Shown here: positions 1 through 8,533 of the stretch, piece by piece
Numbering within the stretch: the first letter of the stretch is position 1
Layout: the number at the start of each line of letters is the position of its first letter
Assembly: GCF_000756305.1 (NCBI RefSeq)
Contig: NZ_JRFE01000024.1
Coordinates: forward strand, 293,621-357,620
Direction: 5' to 3'
Source of the DNA: Myxosarcina sp. GI1
GTDB taxonomy: Bacteria > Cyanobacteriota > Cyanobacteriia > Cyanobacteriales > Xenococcaceae
Length of the DNA stretch: 64,000 bases
Notes under the pieces: model-generated
What the model was told of the DNA's origin: nothing
What the model saw: the letters and a program-made list of their open reading frames with translations, nothing else
Databases searched by the model: none
Made by a program: the position numbers and the translations under genes

Positions 1-301
1 CCCTTAATTTCAACGGCGGTTGAAAAACGATAATATCTCCCCTGGCAGGTGTAGTAAACTTATATGCCACCTTTTCGACTACCAGGCGATCGCCACGTTC
101 TAAAGTTGGTAACATTGAATCAGAGGGAATATAGCGAGGTTCGGCAATAAATACCCTAATTAGAAAGGCTAAAACTATAGCTATCCCTATGGTGGTAGCG
201 TTCTCTTTCCAAAGGCTCTTTTTTGATTTCTTTGATGGTGTTTGTGTTTTAGAAGTAGAGTTGTTCTCTACAACTTTGTAGTCTTTATTTTTTGAGGTCA
301 T
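1..301 (-). CDS. lepB: Signal peptidase I, N-terminal part (cut by window edge)
   Basis: Type I leader peptidase, which cleaves signal peptides on the outer face of the cytoplasmic membrane. The reading frame starts at an ATG at 299-301 and runs off the window, giving about 100 residues. A lysine-rich cytoplasmic tail (to about residue 34) is followed by one membrane anchor (about 36-52). Next comes the family motif PSDSMLPTL, which holds the nucleophilic serine (about S62), then GDRLVVEK. The catalytic lysine would lie outside the window, so activity cannot be judged. The gene is transcribed away from the next gene, with about 290 bp between them. Family assignment is secure from the serine motif and topology. 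Confidence 0.93.
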   Translation of the reverse strand, partial: MTSKNKDYKVVENNSTSKTQTPSKKSKKSLWKENATTIGIAIVLAFLIRVFIAEPRYIPSDSMLPTLERGDRLVVEKVAYKFTTPARGDIIVFQPPLKLR

Positions 302-592
302 AAATTTTAGACATAGCAGTCTGTTGCTAACTATACCAAAGCTTTATTCAGTTAAGCAGTAAAAACAGTGAAAGCAGAAAGATCGTTCAAACTTTTTCAG
401 CTTCGATCGATACTTTACTTTGTTATCGAAATCGGCTTCGGTATTAATAATATGAGTTGAAACGGCAATAGCTTCCTCATCATATTGGAAGATTTTCTTA
501 GAGAGTAACAGCTATAGTTAGAAATAAAAATCTTTTGGGTATTACTATTTTAAAGAGCGTTAGACGCGTTAGTAATCGGAGAATCAACTAAA

Positions 593-1147
593 ATGACTGC
601 TAAAGAAATTAAGCGTGCCGTCGGTACTTTTCCCACACGTACTGAAGCTAGAGAGGCTTTGCTCGAACTGCAAAATGCTGGTTTTAACATGGATAATGTT
701 TCGGCAATTGCTCAAATTAGTGAAAACGATCCTGTAAGTGAAAATGTAGAAATAGAATCGGTTAAAGATCGCACTAAAGGTGGTGCTGGTGTAGGAGCTA
801 CTATGGGCGCAGCAACTGGCGGCATTCTGGGTTTAGTTGGTAGCTTGAGCGTTTTGGCTATTCCAGGTGTGGGACCTGCGGTAGAAGTAGGAGTATTGCT
901 AGGTAATGCTTTATTAGGTAGTGGAGTTGGAGCAGCTGGCGGCAGTATTATCGGTGCTTTAATTGGCTGGGGTATACCAGAAGCAGAAGCCGAGCAATAT
1001 CAAGATCTTTTAATTCGGGGTAGCTATATTGTTTTAGTAGAGGGAACGGAAGCAGAAGTAAACGGAGCTGAAGCGATCCTTAAAAATCGGCGGATTAGAA
1101 ATTGGGCGGTTTATAGCTCTACAGAAGTGTTTCCTAGAGGATTGTAA
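593..1147 (+). CDS. GSP17M/YflT-type stress protein with glycine-zipper core
   Basis: Protein of 184 residues. The N-terminal about 50 residues (AVGTFPTRTEAREALLEL..., with an aromatic-threonine-glutamate start) resemble the YflT/general stress protein 17M domain. Residues about 63-125 are very rich in Gly and Ala with GxxxG-like spacing (GGAGVGATMGAATGGILG), which looks like two membrane-inserting glycine-zipper hairpins. The C-terminal about 45 residues form a second small alpha/beta domain (LIRGSYIVLVEG). The start ATG follows a GGAG-type site (cggagaatcaactaaa). Biochemical role is unknown; stress or envelope association is inference from the family. No operon partner is seen: the next gene is about 265 bp away. 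Confidence 0.7.
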   Translation: MTAKEIKRAVGTFPTRTEAREALLELQNAGFNMDNVSAIAQISENDPVSENVEIESVKDRTKGGAGVGATMGAATGGILGLVGSLSVLAIPGVGPAVEVGVLLGNALLGSGVGAAGGSIIGALIGWGIPEAEAEQYQDLLIRGSYIVLVEGTEAEVNGAEAILKNRRIRNWAVYSSTEVFPRGL

Positions 1148-1413
1148 GGCATTTCAGTTGGCAGTTTTTTGCTTAAAATGCTGAAAAAACCAAAAAAAAT
1201 CTAAATAAATCGTAGATTGGATGATTTACAAAGTACACTTCTCATCTATGCGGAATTAGTCACGCTGATGTTTGCTGTCTTAGTTCTTACAGGCGATCCT
1301 CTTTTCAAAAAATTGTGGTATCGTGAATTAATGTAAAGATAAGTAACGAAAATTAAGGTATACGTTTGCTTTGCGAGCGTTTGTCTCTTTTAAGTCCAAT
1401 TATTTATTTGCCA

Positions 1414-2124
1414 GTGACTTCTTCCACTACCGATTATTCAACTTCTTCTGTGTCTGAAAGCATTTTTAATTTTACCTCCCATCGCGATCGAGACTTAGCA
1501 TGGCGAGTTTTTGGTGCTGCTTCTTTTTTGGTGTCCGTACCCGTATTTATGCAAGCACCGATAGTTAGATCTTTTCCCGCATTAAGCTTAATTGCGACTC
1601 TGCTCTGGTTGGGATTGGGTTGGAGTTTATATTGTCGTTCGCAAACCAGGTATTGGGGAGATATTATCTTAGGGTTTAGCTGGAGTTGGTTGGCAGGTTC
1701 GATCTACTGGGGCTGGCTACGTTGGGAACCTTTAGTTCATATTCCTATCGAATCGATTGGCGTACCTTTTGCTCTCTGGGGTATCTGGCGTGGTTGGGGA
1801 CTAATTGGCAACTACTTTTACTTAGGTTCTCTATTAGGAACTGCAATTACCGATTTATATTTTTATTTGACCGATTTAATTCCTTATTGGCGTAAGTTAA
1901 TGACGGTAGAACCCGAGTTAGCTTCGCCAATATTTAAATCAGCATTAGTTCAAATTCAAACCCTTTGGGGTGTTAGTTGGGCAATTGTTTTAGTCAATAT
2001 TTTACTAGCAGTTGGCTTTTGGTCTTTGAGAAAAAAAGAGCTTCACTGGTGGGCATTTTCAGGTGCGGTATTAAGCACGATTTTGGTAGATAGTTTATTT
2101 TGGATTGCAGCGTATTTTGCTTAA
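1414..2124 (+). CDS. DUF3120 family integral membrane protein
   Basis: Conserved cyanobacterial membrane protein of unknown function, about 236 residues from the GTG at 1414. The frame stays open upstream to a TTG at 1366, but those extra 16 residues look unlike the family, so I prefer the GTG. About seven hydrophobic segments are visible, for example FGAASFLVSVPVFM, LIATLLWLGLGWSL, IILGFSWSWLAGSIYWGW and the C-terminal AFSGAVLSTILVDSLFWIAAYFA. It carries many aromatic residues and a conserved-looking RWEPLVHIPIESIGVPFALWG stretch. No catalytic motif is recognised. The family is nearly confined to oxygenic phototrophs, which suggests a thylakoid or plasma-membrane role, but that is inference. 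Confidence 0.75.
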   Translation: MTSSTTDYSTSSVSESIFNFTSHRDRDLAWRVFGAASFLVSVPVFMQAPIVRSFPALSLIATLLWLGLGWSLYCRSQTRYWGDIILGFSWSWLAGSIYWGWLRWEPLVHIPIESIGVPFALWGIWRGWGLIGNYFYLGSLLGTAITDLYFYLTDLIPYWRKLMTVEPELASPIFKSALVQIQTLWGVSWAIVLVNILLAVGFWSLRKKELHWWAFSGAVLSTILVDSLFWIAAYFA

Positions 2125-2293
2125 AAATTGATAGTTAGCTGAAAAAATTGATTGCTCATTGCTCATTGATAAATATTATTTATTATCCATAGCTCGAAAA
2201 AAATAAATATTAGTTAATTTCGCGATCGCTTTCAACTATTTTTAGTTAATTTTAAATTAGGTAAAAATAGTTGAGATAACCTAAGCTATTGCC

Positions 2294-3148
2294 ATGAAAG
2301 CCACAAATAAAGCAATCTTCAAAGAAACAGATATTAAAGATAAAGAAGACCTTGGCGATCGCACATTAACTAAGCCTTCTGAATTTAAAACGGCGACCGA
2401 CACCGCTAATTTAGATTTGCTTACTGGAGCAAATTCTACAGATTCTTTATTTAGTAAATTAAACAGCGACCTTTTACTTGGAGATGTAACTTTCACTAAA
2501 AAAGATAACTTAAAAATCCTGGAAGTTACTGGAAAGGGAGTTGTTTCTGTTGACACTGATACGGCACAAATTCAATTAGGAATCGAAGCAGAAGGAGCTA
2601 CAGCAACCAAAGTTCAGCAAAAAGTTGCCAAAAATACTGCAGCAGTAGTGAAGCAACTAGATCTACTAGAAGTAGAGGAACTTCAAACTGTTAGTATTAG
2701 CTTGGAACCCAAACTTAAATTTGACAATCAGGGTAATAGTACGGTAGTTGGTTTTACGGGACGAAATATACTGCAATTTGAAATTTCTACCGAACAAGCA
2801 GGTGAAACAATTGATGCTGCGCTGAAAGCAGGTGCAAATGTTATCGAAAATATTGATTTTATCGCTCCAGAGAGTGAATTTAACCAAGCTCGTTTGGATG
2901 CAATAGAATTAGCTGTTAAAGACGCTCAAAATCAAGCTGTTTCAGTATTCAATACTCTAGATTTAAAGCCTTTAGAAATTGTCGATATTGATGTTATGGG
3001 AGTTAGCAGCCCGTCAGCAACTTCATCTTCTCCAGAAATCAATTTTCTAAAAAATGCTGCTGCTTTTGATGTGTCAACTCCCATAATTGGTGGCTCTCAA
3101 GAAGTGGTTGCCGAAGTTGCTTTAGACATCAATTATGCTGCGTTATAG
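2294..3148 (+). CDS. SIMPL (DUF541) domain protein without signal peptide
   Basis: Protein of 284 residues. Residues about 74-280 match the SIMPL/DUF541 fold, starting with the typical VTGKGVVSVDTDTAQIQLGIEAEG strand and continuing through LQTVSISLEPKL and GFTGRNILQFEIST. Family members are usually periplasmic or lipid-anchored. Here residues 1-73 are polar (MKATNKAIFKETDIKDKEDL...) and contain neither a hydrophobic signal sequence nor a lipobox. Either the protein is cytoplasmic or it uses a non-classical export route. The N-terminal extension has no recognised domain. A 12-bp hairpin follows 44 bp after the stop codon, so the gene is probably monocistronic. Confidence 0.8.
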   Translation: MKATNKAIFKETDIKDKEDLGDRTLTKPSEFKTATDTANLDLLTGANSTDSLFSKLNSDLLLGDVTFTKKDNLKILEVTGKGVVSVDTDTAQIQLGIEAEGATATKVQQKVAKNTAAVVKQLDLLEVEELQTVSISLEPKLKFDNQGNSTVVGFTGRNILQFEISTEQAGETIDAALKAGANVIENIDFIAPESEFNQARLDAIELAVKDAQNQAVSVFNTLDLKPLEIVDIDVMGVSSPSATSSSPEINFLKNAAAFDVSTPIIGGSQEVVAEVALDINYAAL

Positions 3149-3192
3149 TCTGGGATAGACCCAACCCAGCGTGCAAATTTTTTTAAGGTTTT

Positions 3193-3225
3193 AAATGAAG
3201 ACAGATTATTACTCTGTCTTCATTT
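3193..3225 (+). terminator. Hairpin terminator after the SIMPL gene
   Basis: A perfect 12-bp stem, aaatgaagacag (3193-3204) with ctgtcttcattt (3214-3225), closes a 9-nt loop, 44 bp after the stop codon. The T run behind it is short, so termination strength is uncertain. Confidence 0.55.
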
Positions 3226-3279
3226 CCTATTGGCGATTAAAATTAAGTCATTCGATTTAAGATTTATTTTGCTCTTTCT

Positions 3280-4332
3280 ATGTCCAATAGCAGAAGTATC
3301 AGCAGTTCGTCCGCTCCACTTTCTGGAATCAAAAGTTTGCTGACAGGAGAAACCACCTTATATATCCTCAAGCGACTGCTACAGGCGATAATAACTTTGC
3401 TTTTAGCTTCTGCCTTATGTTTTACTATTATTCAGCTAGCACCTGGTGACTACCTCGATACTCTACGCGAAAACCCTCAAATATCGCCAGAAACTATCGA
3501 GCAACTAAATCAGCAATTTGGTTTAGATCGACCTCCAATCGTACAATACTGGCGTTGGTTGGTTAATGTGGTAACTCGCTTTGATTTTGGGACCAGTTTT
3601 GTTTATTTTCGTCCCGTTTCGTCTTTGTTGCTAACGAGAATCCCTGCTACTTTATTACTCGCCATCTCTTCTATTATTATCACCTGGGCGATCGCCATTC
3701 CTTTGGGAATTATTAGTGCAGTCCAACAGAACAGTCTACTAGATAAAGTTTTGCGAGTACTAAGCTATTTCGGTCAGGGTTTTCCTAGCTTTATTACCGC
3801 TTTGGCACTACTGATTTTTGCTCAATATACCTCGCCACTTTTTCCTGTAGGAGGTATGACCAGTATTTATCATCAACAACTATCGCTATTTGGTAAAATA
3901 CTTGACATTGGCTGGCACATGATTTTACCGACGATCGCCTTGAGTATTACTAGTTTTGCAGGATTGCAGCGTCTTACCAGAGGACAGCTACTAGATGTTT
4001 TGCGACAGGAATACATTCAAACCGCTCGCGCCAAAGGATTGCCAGAAAATAAAGTTATTTACGTTCATGCTTTGCGTAATGCAATCAATCCCCTGATTAC
4101 CATTATCGGTTTTGAATTTGCCAGTTTGTTAGGCGGTTCGTTTATTGCTGAGTTTTTCTTTAATTGGCCTGGATTGGGTACTTTGACTCTGCAAGCAGTT
4201 ACCGCTCAAGACAAGTATTTAGTCATGGCTAGTTTGATGATGGGTGCGGCAATGCTAATTATTGGCAATCTGTTAGCAGATTTACTGCTTAAAGCGGTCG
4301 ATCCTCGCATTAAACTTGAAGATTTGAAGTAA
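3280..4332 (+). CDS. Dipeptide/oligopeptide-type ABC transporter permease (DppB/OppB family)
   Basis: Inner-membrane permease of a peptide- or nickel-type ABC importer, 350 residues. It has an N-terminal extension of about 28 residues, then TM1 (LLQAIITLLLASALCFTIIQLAPGD). The signature ISPETIEQLNQQFGLD and periplasmic segment follow, then five further membrane helices. The cytoplasmic EAA loop EYIQTARAKGLPENKVIYVHALRNA couples to the ATPase. The C-terminus ADLLLKAVDPRIKLE is typical of the family. The partner permease, ATPases and binding protein are absent from this window; dispersed genes for this transporter are common in cyanobacteria. Substrate cannot be told from the sequence. A small conserved gene follows after 6 bp and is probably cotranscribed. 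Confidence 0.9.
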   Translation: MSNSRSISSSSAPLSGIKSLLTGETTLYILKRLLQAIITLLLASALCFTIIQLAPGDYLDTLRENPQISPETIEQLNQQFGLDRPPIVQYWRWLVNVVTRFDFGTSFVYFRPVSSLLLTRIPATLLLAISSIIITWAIAIPLGIISAVQQNSLLDKVLRVLSYFGQGFPSFITALALLIFAQYTSPLFPVGGMTSIYHQQLSLFGKILDIGWHMILPTIALSITSFAGLQRLTRGQLLDVLRQEYIQTARAKGLPENKVIYVHALRNAINPLITIIGFEFASLLGGSFIAEFFFNWPGLGTLTLQAVTAQDKYLVMASLMMGAAMLIIGNLLADLLLKAVDPRIKLEDLK

Positions 4333-4338
4333 TTAGAA

Positions 4339-4629
4339 ATGTTATTACAAATTAATTATCTGATTCGTTCCAAACAAGACGGTAAATATTTAGTCGCTCG
4401 CGTGCCGAGCGATCGCGCCGAGGAAGTCAGTTACTTGCTTTTATTTCAGGCAGATCATGAGGCTTTAAGCTATATCAACACTCATGGTAAATCGATGAGC
4501 GATCGCCTAACGGTAGAATCGGTTTCTCCTCCTCAAGTCAAACAAGTTTTACAGCGTTGGGGCTATCAGGGAATTGGCATAGTAAAAGATCCTCTAATTC
4601 CAGAGATCCAGTTTATGTTATGCAATTAG
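4339..4629 (+). CDS. Conserved hypothetical protein, 96 aa
   Basis: Small soluble protein, not recognised beyond resembling a conserved cyanobacterial hypothetical family. It starts 6 bp after the permease stop codon, so translation is probably coupled. It has a beta-strand-rich beginning (MLLQINYLIRSKQDGKYLVARV), an alpha segment LLLFQADHEALSYINTH and a basic helix PPQVKQVLQRWGYQGIG. No membrane segment, signal peptide or metal motif is present. The last five codons lie in the right arm of a strong hairpin (4585-4638), so the C-terminus and the terminator share sequence. Confidence 0.7.
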   Translation: MLLQINYLIRSKQDGKYLVARVPSDRAEEVSYLLLFQADHEALSYINTHGKSMSDRLTVESVSPPQVKQVLQRWGYQGIGIVKDPLIPEIQFMLCN

Positions 4630-4638
4630 AGGATCTTT
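4585..4638 (+). terminator. Long-stem terminator overlapping the end of a coding region
   Basis: A perfect 15-bp inverted repeat, aaagatcctctaatt (4585-4599) and aattagaggatcttt (4624-4638), surrounds a 24-nt loop. The right arm contains the stop codon of the upstream 96-aa gene. The next gene is convergent, so the hairpin may serve both strands. Confidence 0.55.
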
Positions 4639-4690
4639 AATTGTTCGAGCATTTACTAATGAGCAGTGAGCAGTTGAAAATGCTAAATGC

Positions 4691-5026
4691 TTATACTCTA
4701 TTAGGATTAAAGAAATTTCTAATTGCCGTAACAAAGTTGCTCGGTCTTTCTTCGATAGCTAATTTATCTTTAGATGGCTGTGGATTTTGGCTGGCATTGC
4801 ATTTAGTCAAAAATTCTTCTAGCTTCTGTAAATCGCCCAAATTGTTTTGACGTGCTTCGCTAGCGTATCTTGCAAGATCGGTTTTGCCAATATAAGTCAG
4901 CCAGTTTTCAAAATCTCCGCTAACCAAGTATCGGCTGCTATCTTCAGGAAATTGCTGACACAATTTAATCAAATCTTCTGCGCTATCAGCGCGTTGTCCG
5001 TTGGAAAACCAAAATGGTTCGTTCAT
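4691..5026 (-). CDS. Hypothetical protein, 111 aa
   Basis: Small acidic protein not assigned to a named family. The N-terminus (MNEPFWFSNGQRADSAEDLIKLCQQFPEDSSRYL) is followed by VSGDFENWLTYIGKTDLARYA. This pattern, W-F-x-N-G then GDFE-WL, also occurs in small cyanobacterial modules attached to chaperone-like or kinase proteins; that resemblance is from memory and weak. The C-terminus ends in a basic-aromatic tail (TAIRNFFNPNRV). There is no signal peptide or membrane segment. It is convergent with the 96-aa gene and divergent from the Tab2 gene, with a 9-bp inverted repeat in the divergent promoter region. Confidence 0.65.
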   Translation of the reverse strand: MNEPFWFSNGQRADSAEDLIKLCQQFPEDSSRYLVSGDFENWLTYIGKTDLARYASEARQNNLGDLQKLEEFLTKCNASQNPQPSKDKLAIEERPSNFVTAIRNFFNPNRV

Positions 5027-5086
5027 AATAAATATTTTTATAAAAAGATTAAAACAGCGATCTTAATCTTGGCATACGTCAGTCAT

Positions 5087-5120
5087 TATTGACATCCATA
5101 GAATGATTTAAATGTCAATA
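5087..5120. promoter_or_regulatory. Inverted repeat in divergent promoter region
   Basis: tattgacat (5087-5095) and atgtcaata (5112-5120) form a perfect 9-bp inverted repeat with a 16-nt spacer, between the divergent 111-aa gene and tab2. The half-site spacing suits a dimeric regulator, but this is inference. Confidence 0.3.
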
Positions 5121-5204
5121 GTCGAACAAAATCAAATGAAGGCTTCGCCCTGTTAATATACTCAATACTAGGAAATAACAAGCGATCTAGAGTAATTCAT
5201 CAAC

Positions 5205-6074
5205 ATGAGCAAAACTACTTGGGAACTAGATTTTTATTCCCGTCCAGTTTTAGATGACGAAGGGAAAAAACTCTGGGAAATATTAATTTGCGAGAGTCCG
5301 ACAGATACAAAGCGATCGCCTGATGACTTATTTAGATACTCCGAATATTGTTCGAGTAAGTCAGTTAACTCAATTCAATTGCGAGAAGCCATTGAAAAAG
5401 CGATCTCCGAAGCCGAAACCCCCCCCAAAAAGATCCGTTTCTTTCGCCGCCAAATGAACAACATGATCGTTAAAGCCTGTGAAGATGCCAATCTCGTTCC
5501 CGTTCCCAGTCGTCGTACTTATGCTTTGCAAAGCTGGATTGAAGAGAGAATGAATAAGGTATATCCCAAGCAAGAGGGATACGACGAACGAGCGGCTAGT
5601 TCCATCTCGGTGCAGTATCCCGCATCTAATGCCGTTCGACTGCCCGACGCAGTAAGAGGTGACAGGGATGATAAATGGATGTTTGTCAGTTTAGAAGCAG
5701 TCGCTTTTGACGAGATGAATGAGTGGGACATTGCCTTTGAAGAATCTTTTTCCCTATCTCTAGCCAATATTTCTCCCGATACCAAAATTCCTGGTTTGAT
5801 TATTTTTTCGCCTCGCGCTATACCCTTAGCTGCCTGGATGTCTGGTTTGGAAATGGGTTTTTTACATCTAGAAACCGATATTCGTCCTCAACTACAGTTA
5901 GAAACTGGTTTAAGTGACAGTTGGACATTACTCAATTTAACTAATACTGCCACCGTTGATGAAGGTAAAAAATTTGAAGCAGCAAAGCAACAGGCTAACG
6001 GAGTACATTTTTTAGCAGTCCAGTCTTCTCCCGACTCAGAATCCTTTGCAGGTTTTTGGTTGATGAAAGGTTAA
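5205..6074 (+). CDS. Tab2/Atab2-family RNA-binding protein (DUF1092)
   Basis: Cyanobacterial homologue of the Tab2 proteins, which in chloroplasts bind psaB leader RNA and promote photosystem I (and II) subunit translation. The 289-residue length and opening motif TTWELDFYSRPVLDDEGKKLWEILIC are diagnostic. Further family features are the PKKIRFFRRQMNNMIVKACEDA block at about 75-95, then PSRRTYALQSWIEER and the C-terminal FAGFWLMKG. No membrane segment is present, so it acts in the cytosol. The ATG follows a promoter region shared with a divergent small gene. The assignment to the family is firm; the target mRNA in this organism is unknown. Confidence 0.9.
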   Translation: MSKTTWELDFYSRPVLDDEGKKLWEILICESPTDTKRSPDDLFRYSEYCSSKSVNSIQLREAIEKAISEAETPPKKIRFFRRQMNNMIVKACEDANLVPVPSRRTYALQSWIEERMNKVYPKQEGYDERAASSISVQYPASNAVRLPDAVRGDRDDKWMFVSLEAVAFDEMNEWDIAFEESFSLSLANISPDTKIPGLIIFSPRAIPLAAWMSGLEMGFLHLETDIRPQLQLETGLSDSWTLLNLTNTATVDEGKKFEAAKQQANGVHFLAVQSSPDSESFAGFWLMKG

Positions 6075-6271
6075 GTTACAGTAAATTACAGAGGCATACA
6101 ATACAATTTGTTTAGCAATCAACTAAATTACTTCAACAGGCGATCGCTAAGCGAGTTGAAAGATAAGTAAGTCTGGCAAACGCGCTTTAATGTTATGACA
6201 AATAATCAATAGGATAATTTAGCTATTTTAATACGGCAAAAAGTTTTGAAGAGTTAAACTTTGAATAGCCA

Positions 6272-6505
6272 ATGAGTGCAAAACAGGAGGAAGCTTGGAT
6301 AGAGAAATGGAACGAACTATACGAAAAAGTAGAGCAGAAGCCAAGTTTGCTCTTTTTAACCTGCGACTGGTACGAAATTAGTTTAGATAAAGCATTAGGC
6401 TTCATACAAGAAGAGGCATATCAAGACTATCAAGTAGAATATGAAGAAACTTGGTACAAAGGTAAGAAGGCACTGCGATTTTTTCGTGGAACAATGATTG
6501 ACTAA
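6272..6505 (+). CDS. Hypothetical small acidic protein, 77 aa
   Basis: Unrecognised protein of 77 residues, rich in Glu, Trp and Tyr (QEEAWIEKWNELYEKVEQ). It has a predicted helical N-terminus and a mixed C-terminus (YEETWYKGKKALRFFRGTMID). It contains one Cys (TCDWYEIS) and no signal or membrane segment. The coding-like composition and clean start (ccaatgagtgcaaaacagg) support a real gene. It sits alone between tab2 and ilvA; spacing of about 100 bp to ilvA does not show an operon. No function is assigned. Confidence 0.5.
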   Translation: MSAKQEEAWIEKWNELYEKVEQKPSLLFLTCDWYEISLDKALGFIQEEAYQDYQVEYEETWYKGKKALRFFRGTMID

Positions 6506-6603
6506 TCTTTGCAAAATTAAGTTTCGATCGGGCGCGATCGCACATAACGTCCTTTATAGTAAAATTAAATTTCTAGCTTCTATCTTTAAAACCCTTTCCG
6601 CCA

Positions 6604-8112
6604 ATGAACTCCGACTATTTGGAGAGAATCCTTACCGCCCGTGTTTATGAAGTAGCGCAAGAATCTCCTCTAGAATACGCACCAAATTTATCGGCGAGAC
6701 TAGACAACAAACTGTTGCTCAAACGGGAAGATATGCAGTCGGTGTTTTCTTTTAAACTGCGGGGTGCTTACAACAAAATGGCACATTTACCTGCCGATCT
6801 TTTAAAACAGGGAGTAATTGCCGCTTCAGCAGGAAACCACGCTCAGGGAGTTGCCCTGGCAGCAAAAAAATTAGGAACTACTGCAATTATTGTCATGCCC
6901 GTAACTACACCCCAGGTAAAAGTGAAGGCGGTAATTGCTAGAGGTGGCAACGTAGTTTTACATGGCGATACATACGATCATGCCTGTGCTTACGCCAAAC
7001 AGCTATGCCAAGAAAAAAATTTAACTTTTATCCATCCTTTTGACGATCCCGACGTAATTGCAGGACAAGGGACAATTGGCATGGAAATCTTACGGCAATA
7101 TCAAAAACCGATCGAGGCAATTTTTGTCGCTATTGGTGGCGGTGGTTTGATTAGTGGCATTGCGGCTTACATTAAAAGATTGCGTCCAGAAATCAAGATT
7201 ATTGGTGTCGAACCCGTAGATGCAGATGCTATGTCTCGTTCTCTACAACTAGGACAAAGAATCGGCTTGCCGCAAGTAGGTTTGTTTGCCGATGGTGTAG
7301 CGGTAAGAGAAGTAGGAGAAGAAACTTTTCGTCTCTGCCAACAGTATGTAGACGAGATTATTTTGGTAGACACAGATGATACTTGTGCGGCAATTAAAGA
7401 CGTTTTTGAAGATACTCGTTCTATTTTAGAACCAGCGGGAGCATTGGCGATCGCAGCAGCCAAAGCCTATGTGGAACGAGAGCAAATTAAAAATAAGACT
7501 TTAGTGGCAATTGCCTGTGGGGCGAACATGAACTTCGATCGCCTGCGGTTTGTCGCCGAAAGGGCGGAGTTAGGCGAACGACGCGAAGCAATTTTTGCCG
7601 TCACCATCCCCGAAGCGCGGGGTAGTTTCCGTAAATTTTGTCAGTGTCTCGGCAAACACAATCTGACTGAGTTTAATTACCGCATTGCCGACGAGCGACA
7701 GGCGCATATTTTTGTCGGCGTTCAAATTGAAAACCGTGCTGATGCCGATAGCATTGCCGCTACTTTTGCTGCCAACGATTTTGAGGCGATCGATCTAACC
7801 GATGACGAACTAGCTAAAATGCATTTGCGTCACATGGTCGGCGGACGTTCGACTTTAGCAGACAACGAGTTATTATACCGTTTTGAGTTTCCCGAACGAC
7901 CAGGGGCATTGATTCAGTTTCTCAACCGTATGAGTCCTAATTGGAATATCAGTTTATTCCATTACCGTAACAATGGTGCCGACTACGGACGAATTGCGAT
8001 TGGCGTACAGGTATCTCCTGAAGAAATTCCTGACTGGCAAACTTTTCTCGATCGCATGGGTTATCGTTATTGGGATGAAAGCCAAAACCCAGCTTACAAA
8101 TTATTTTTGTAA
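6604..8112 (+). CDS. ilvA: Threonine ammonia-lyase, biosynthetic (threonine deaminase)
   Basis: PLP enzyme converting L-threonine to 2-oxobutanoate, the first step of isoleucine synthesis. The 502-residue length is that of the allosteric biosynthetic form. The catalytic domain (about 1-320) shows the PLP lysine in FSFKLRGAYNKM, the substrate loop SAGNHAQGVA, the phosphate-binding GGGGLISG and ACGANMNFDRLR. Residues about 325-500 hold two ACT-like regulatory domains (FAVTIPEARGSFRKFCQ and YRFEFPERPGALIQFLNRM), the sites of isoleucine inhibition and valine activation in known enzymes. It is a single gene with no ilv neighbours. Confidence 0.97.
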   Translation: MNSDYLERILTARVYEVAQESPLEYAPNLSARLDNKLLLKREDMQSVFSFKLRGAYNKMAHLPADLLKQGVIAASAGNHAQGVALAAKKLGTTAIIVMPVTTPQVKVKAVIARGGNVVLHGDTYDHACAYAKQLCQEKNLTFIHPFDDPDVIAGQGTIGMEILRQYQKPIEAIFVAIGGGGLISGIAAYIKRLRPEIKIIGVEPVDADAMSRSLQLGQRIGLPQVGLFADGVAVREVGEETFRLCQQYVDEIILVDTDDTCAAIKDVFEDTRSILEPAGALAIAAAKAYVEREQIKNKTLVAIACGANMNFDRLRFVAERAELGERREAIFAVTIPEARGSFRKFCQCLGKHNLTEFNYRIADERQAHIFVGVQIENRADADSIAATFAANDFEAIDLTDDELAKMHLRHMVGGRSTLADNELLYRFEFPERPGALIQFLNRMSPNWNISLFHYRNNGADYGRIAIGVQVSPEEIPDWQTFLDRMGYRYWDESQNPAYKLFL

Positions 8113-8251
8113 TGTAATTGCGTAATGTCATAAAAAACCATTAAGTAGGGAATGATGGAGGAATTGCTAACTGGCAAGACAAGATTAGTAGATGATTGAC
8201 TGTTTACGTACTCAAACGGTTACAATAAATAAAATCATCAAAATCATAATT

Positions 8252-8527
8252 ATGGATGCGATTACCTATACTCAAGCCCGTAAAAACTTTACCTCAGTAA
8301 TGAATCAAGTTTGTGACGATCATAGTCCAATTATTATTACTCGTCAGTCAGAAAGCCCAGTGGTCATGATGTCTCTAGAAGATTACAACGCCATTGAAGA
8401 AACCATGTACTTACTGAGAAGCCCTAAAAACGCCCAACGTCTTTATAAAGGATTAGAACAATTAAAAGAAGGTAAATATCAACAACGAGAATTAATTGAT
8501 GAAGATAAGAATGAGAGTGCTAAGTAA
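8252..8527 (+). CDS. yefM: Antitoxin of the Phd/YefM family
   Basis: Antitoxin of a type II toxin-antitoxin pair: it binds the YoeB toxin and represses its own promoter. The ATG at 8252 gives MDAITYTQARKNFTSVMNQVCDD, the standard YefM beginning. An in-frame TTG-type extension 60 bp upstream is less likely. The DNA-binding N-terminal fold includes PIIITRQSESPVVMMSLEDYNAIEET, followed by the toxin-neutralising C-terminal helix (LYKGLEQLKEGKYQQRELI). The toxin gene starts 6 bp downstream. Confidence 0.93.
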   Translation: MDAITYTQARKNFTSVMNQVCDDHSPIIITRQSESPVVMMSLEDYNAIEETMYLLRSPKNAQRLYKGLEQLKEGKYQQRELIDEDKNESAK

Positions 8528-8533
8528 ATATCT

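Noticed and set aside
6604-8112. Novel fusion enzyme because of the long C-terminus
   Set aside because: The C-terminal part is the ordinary pair of ACT-like regulatory domains of biosynthetic threonine deaminase.
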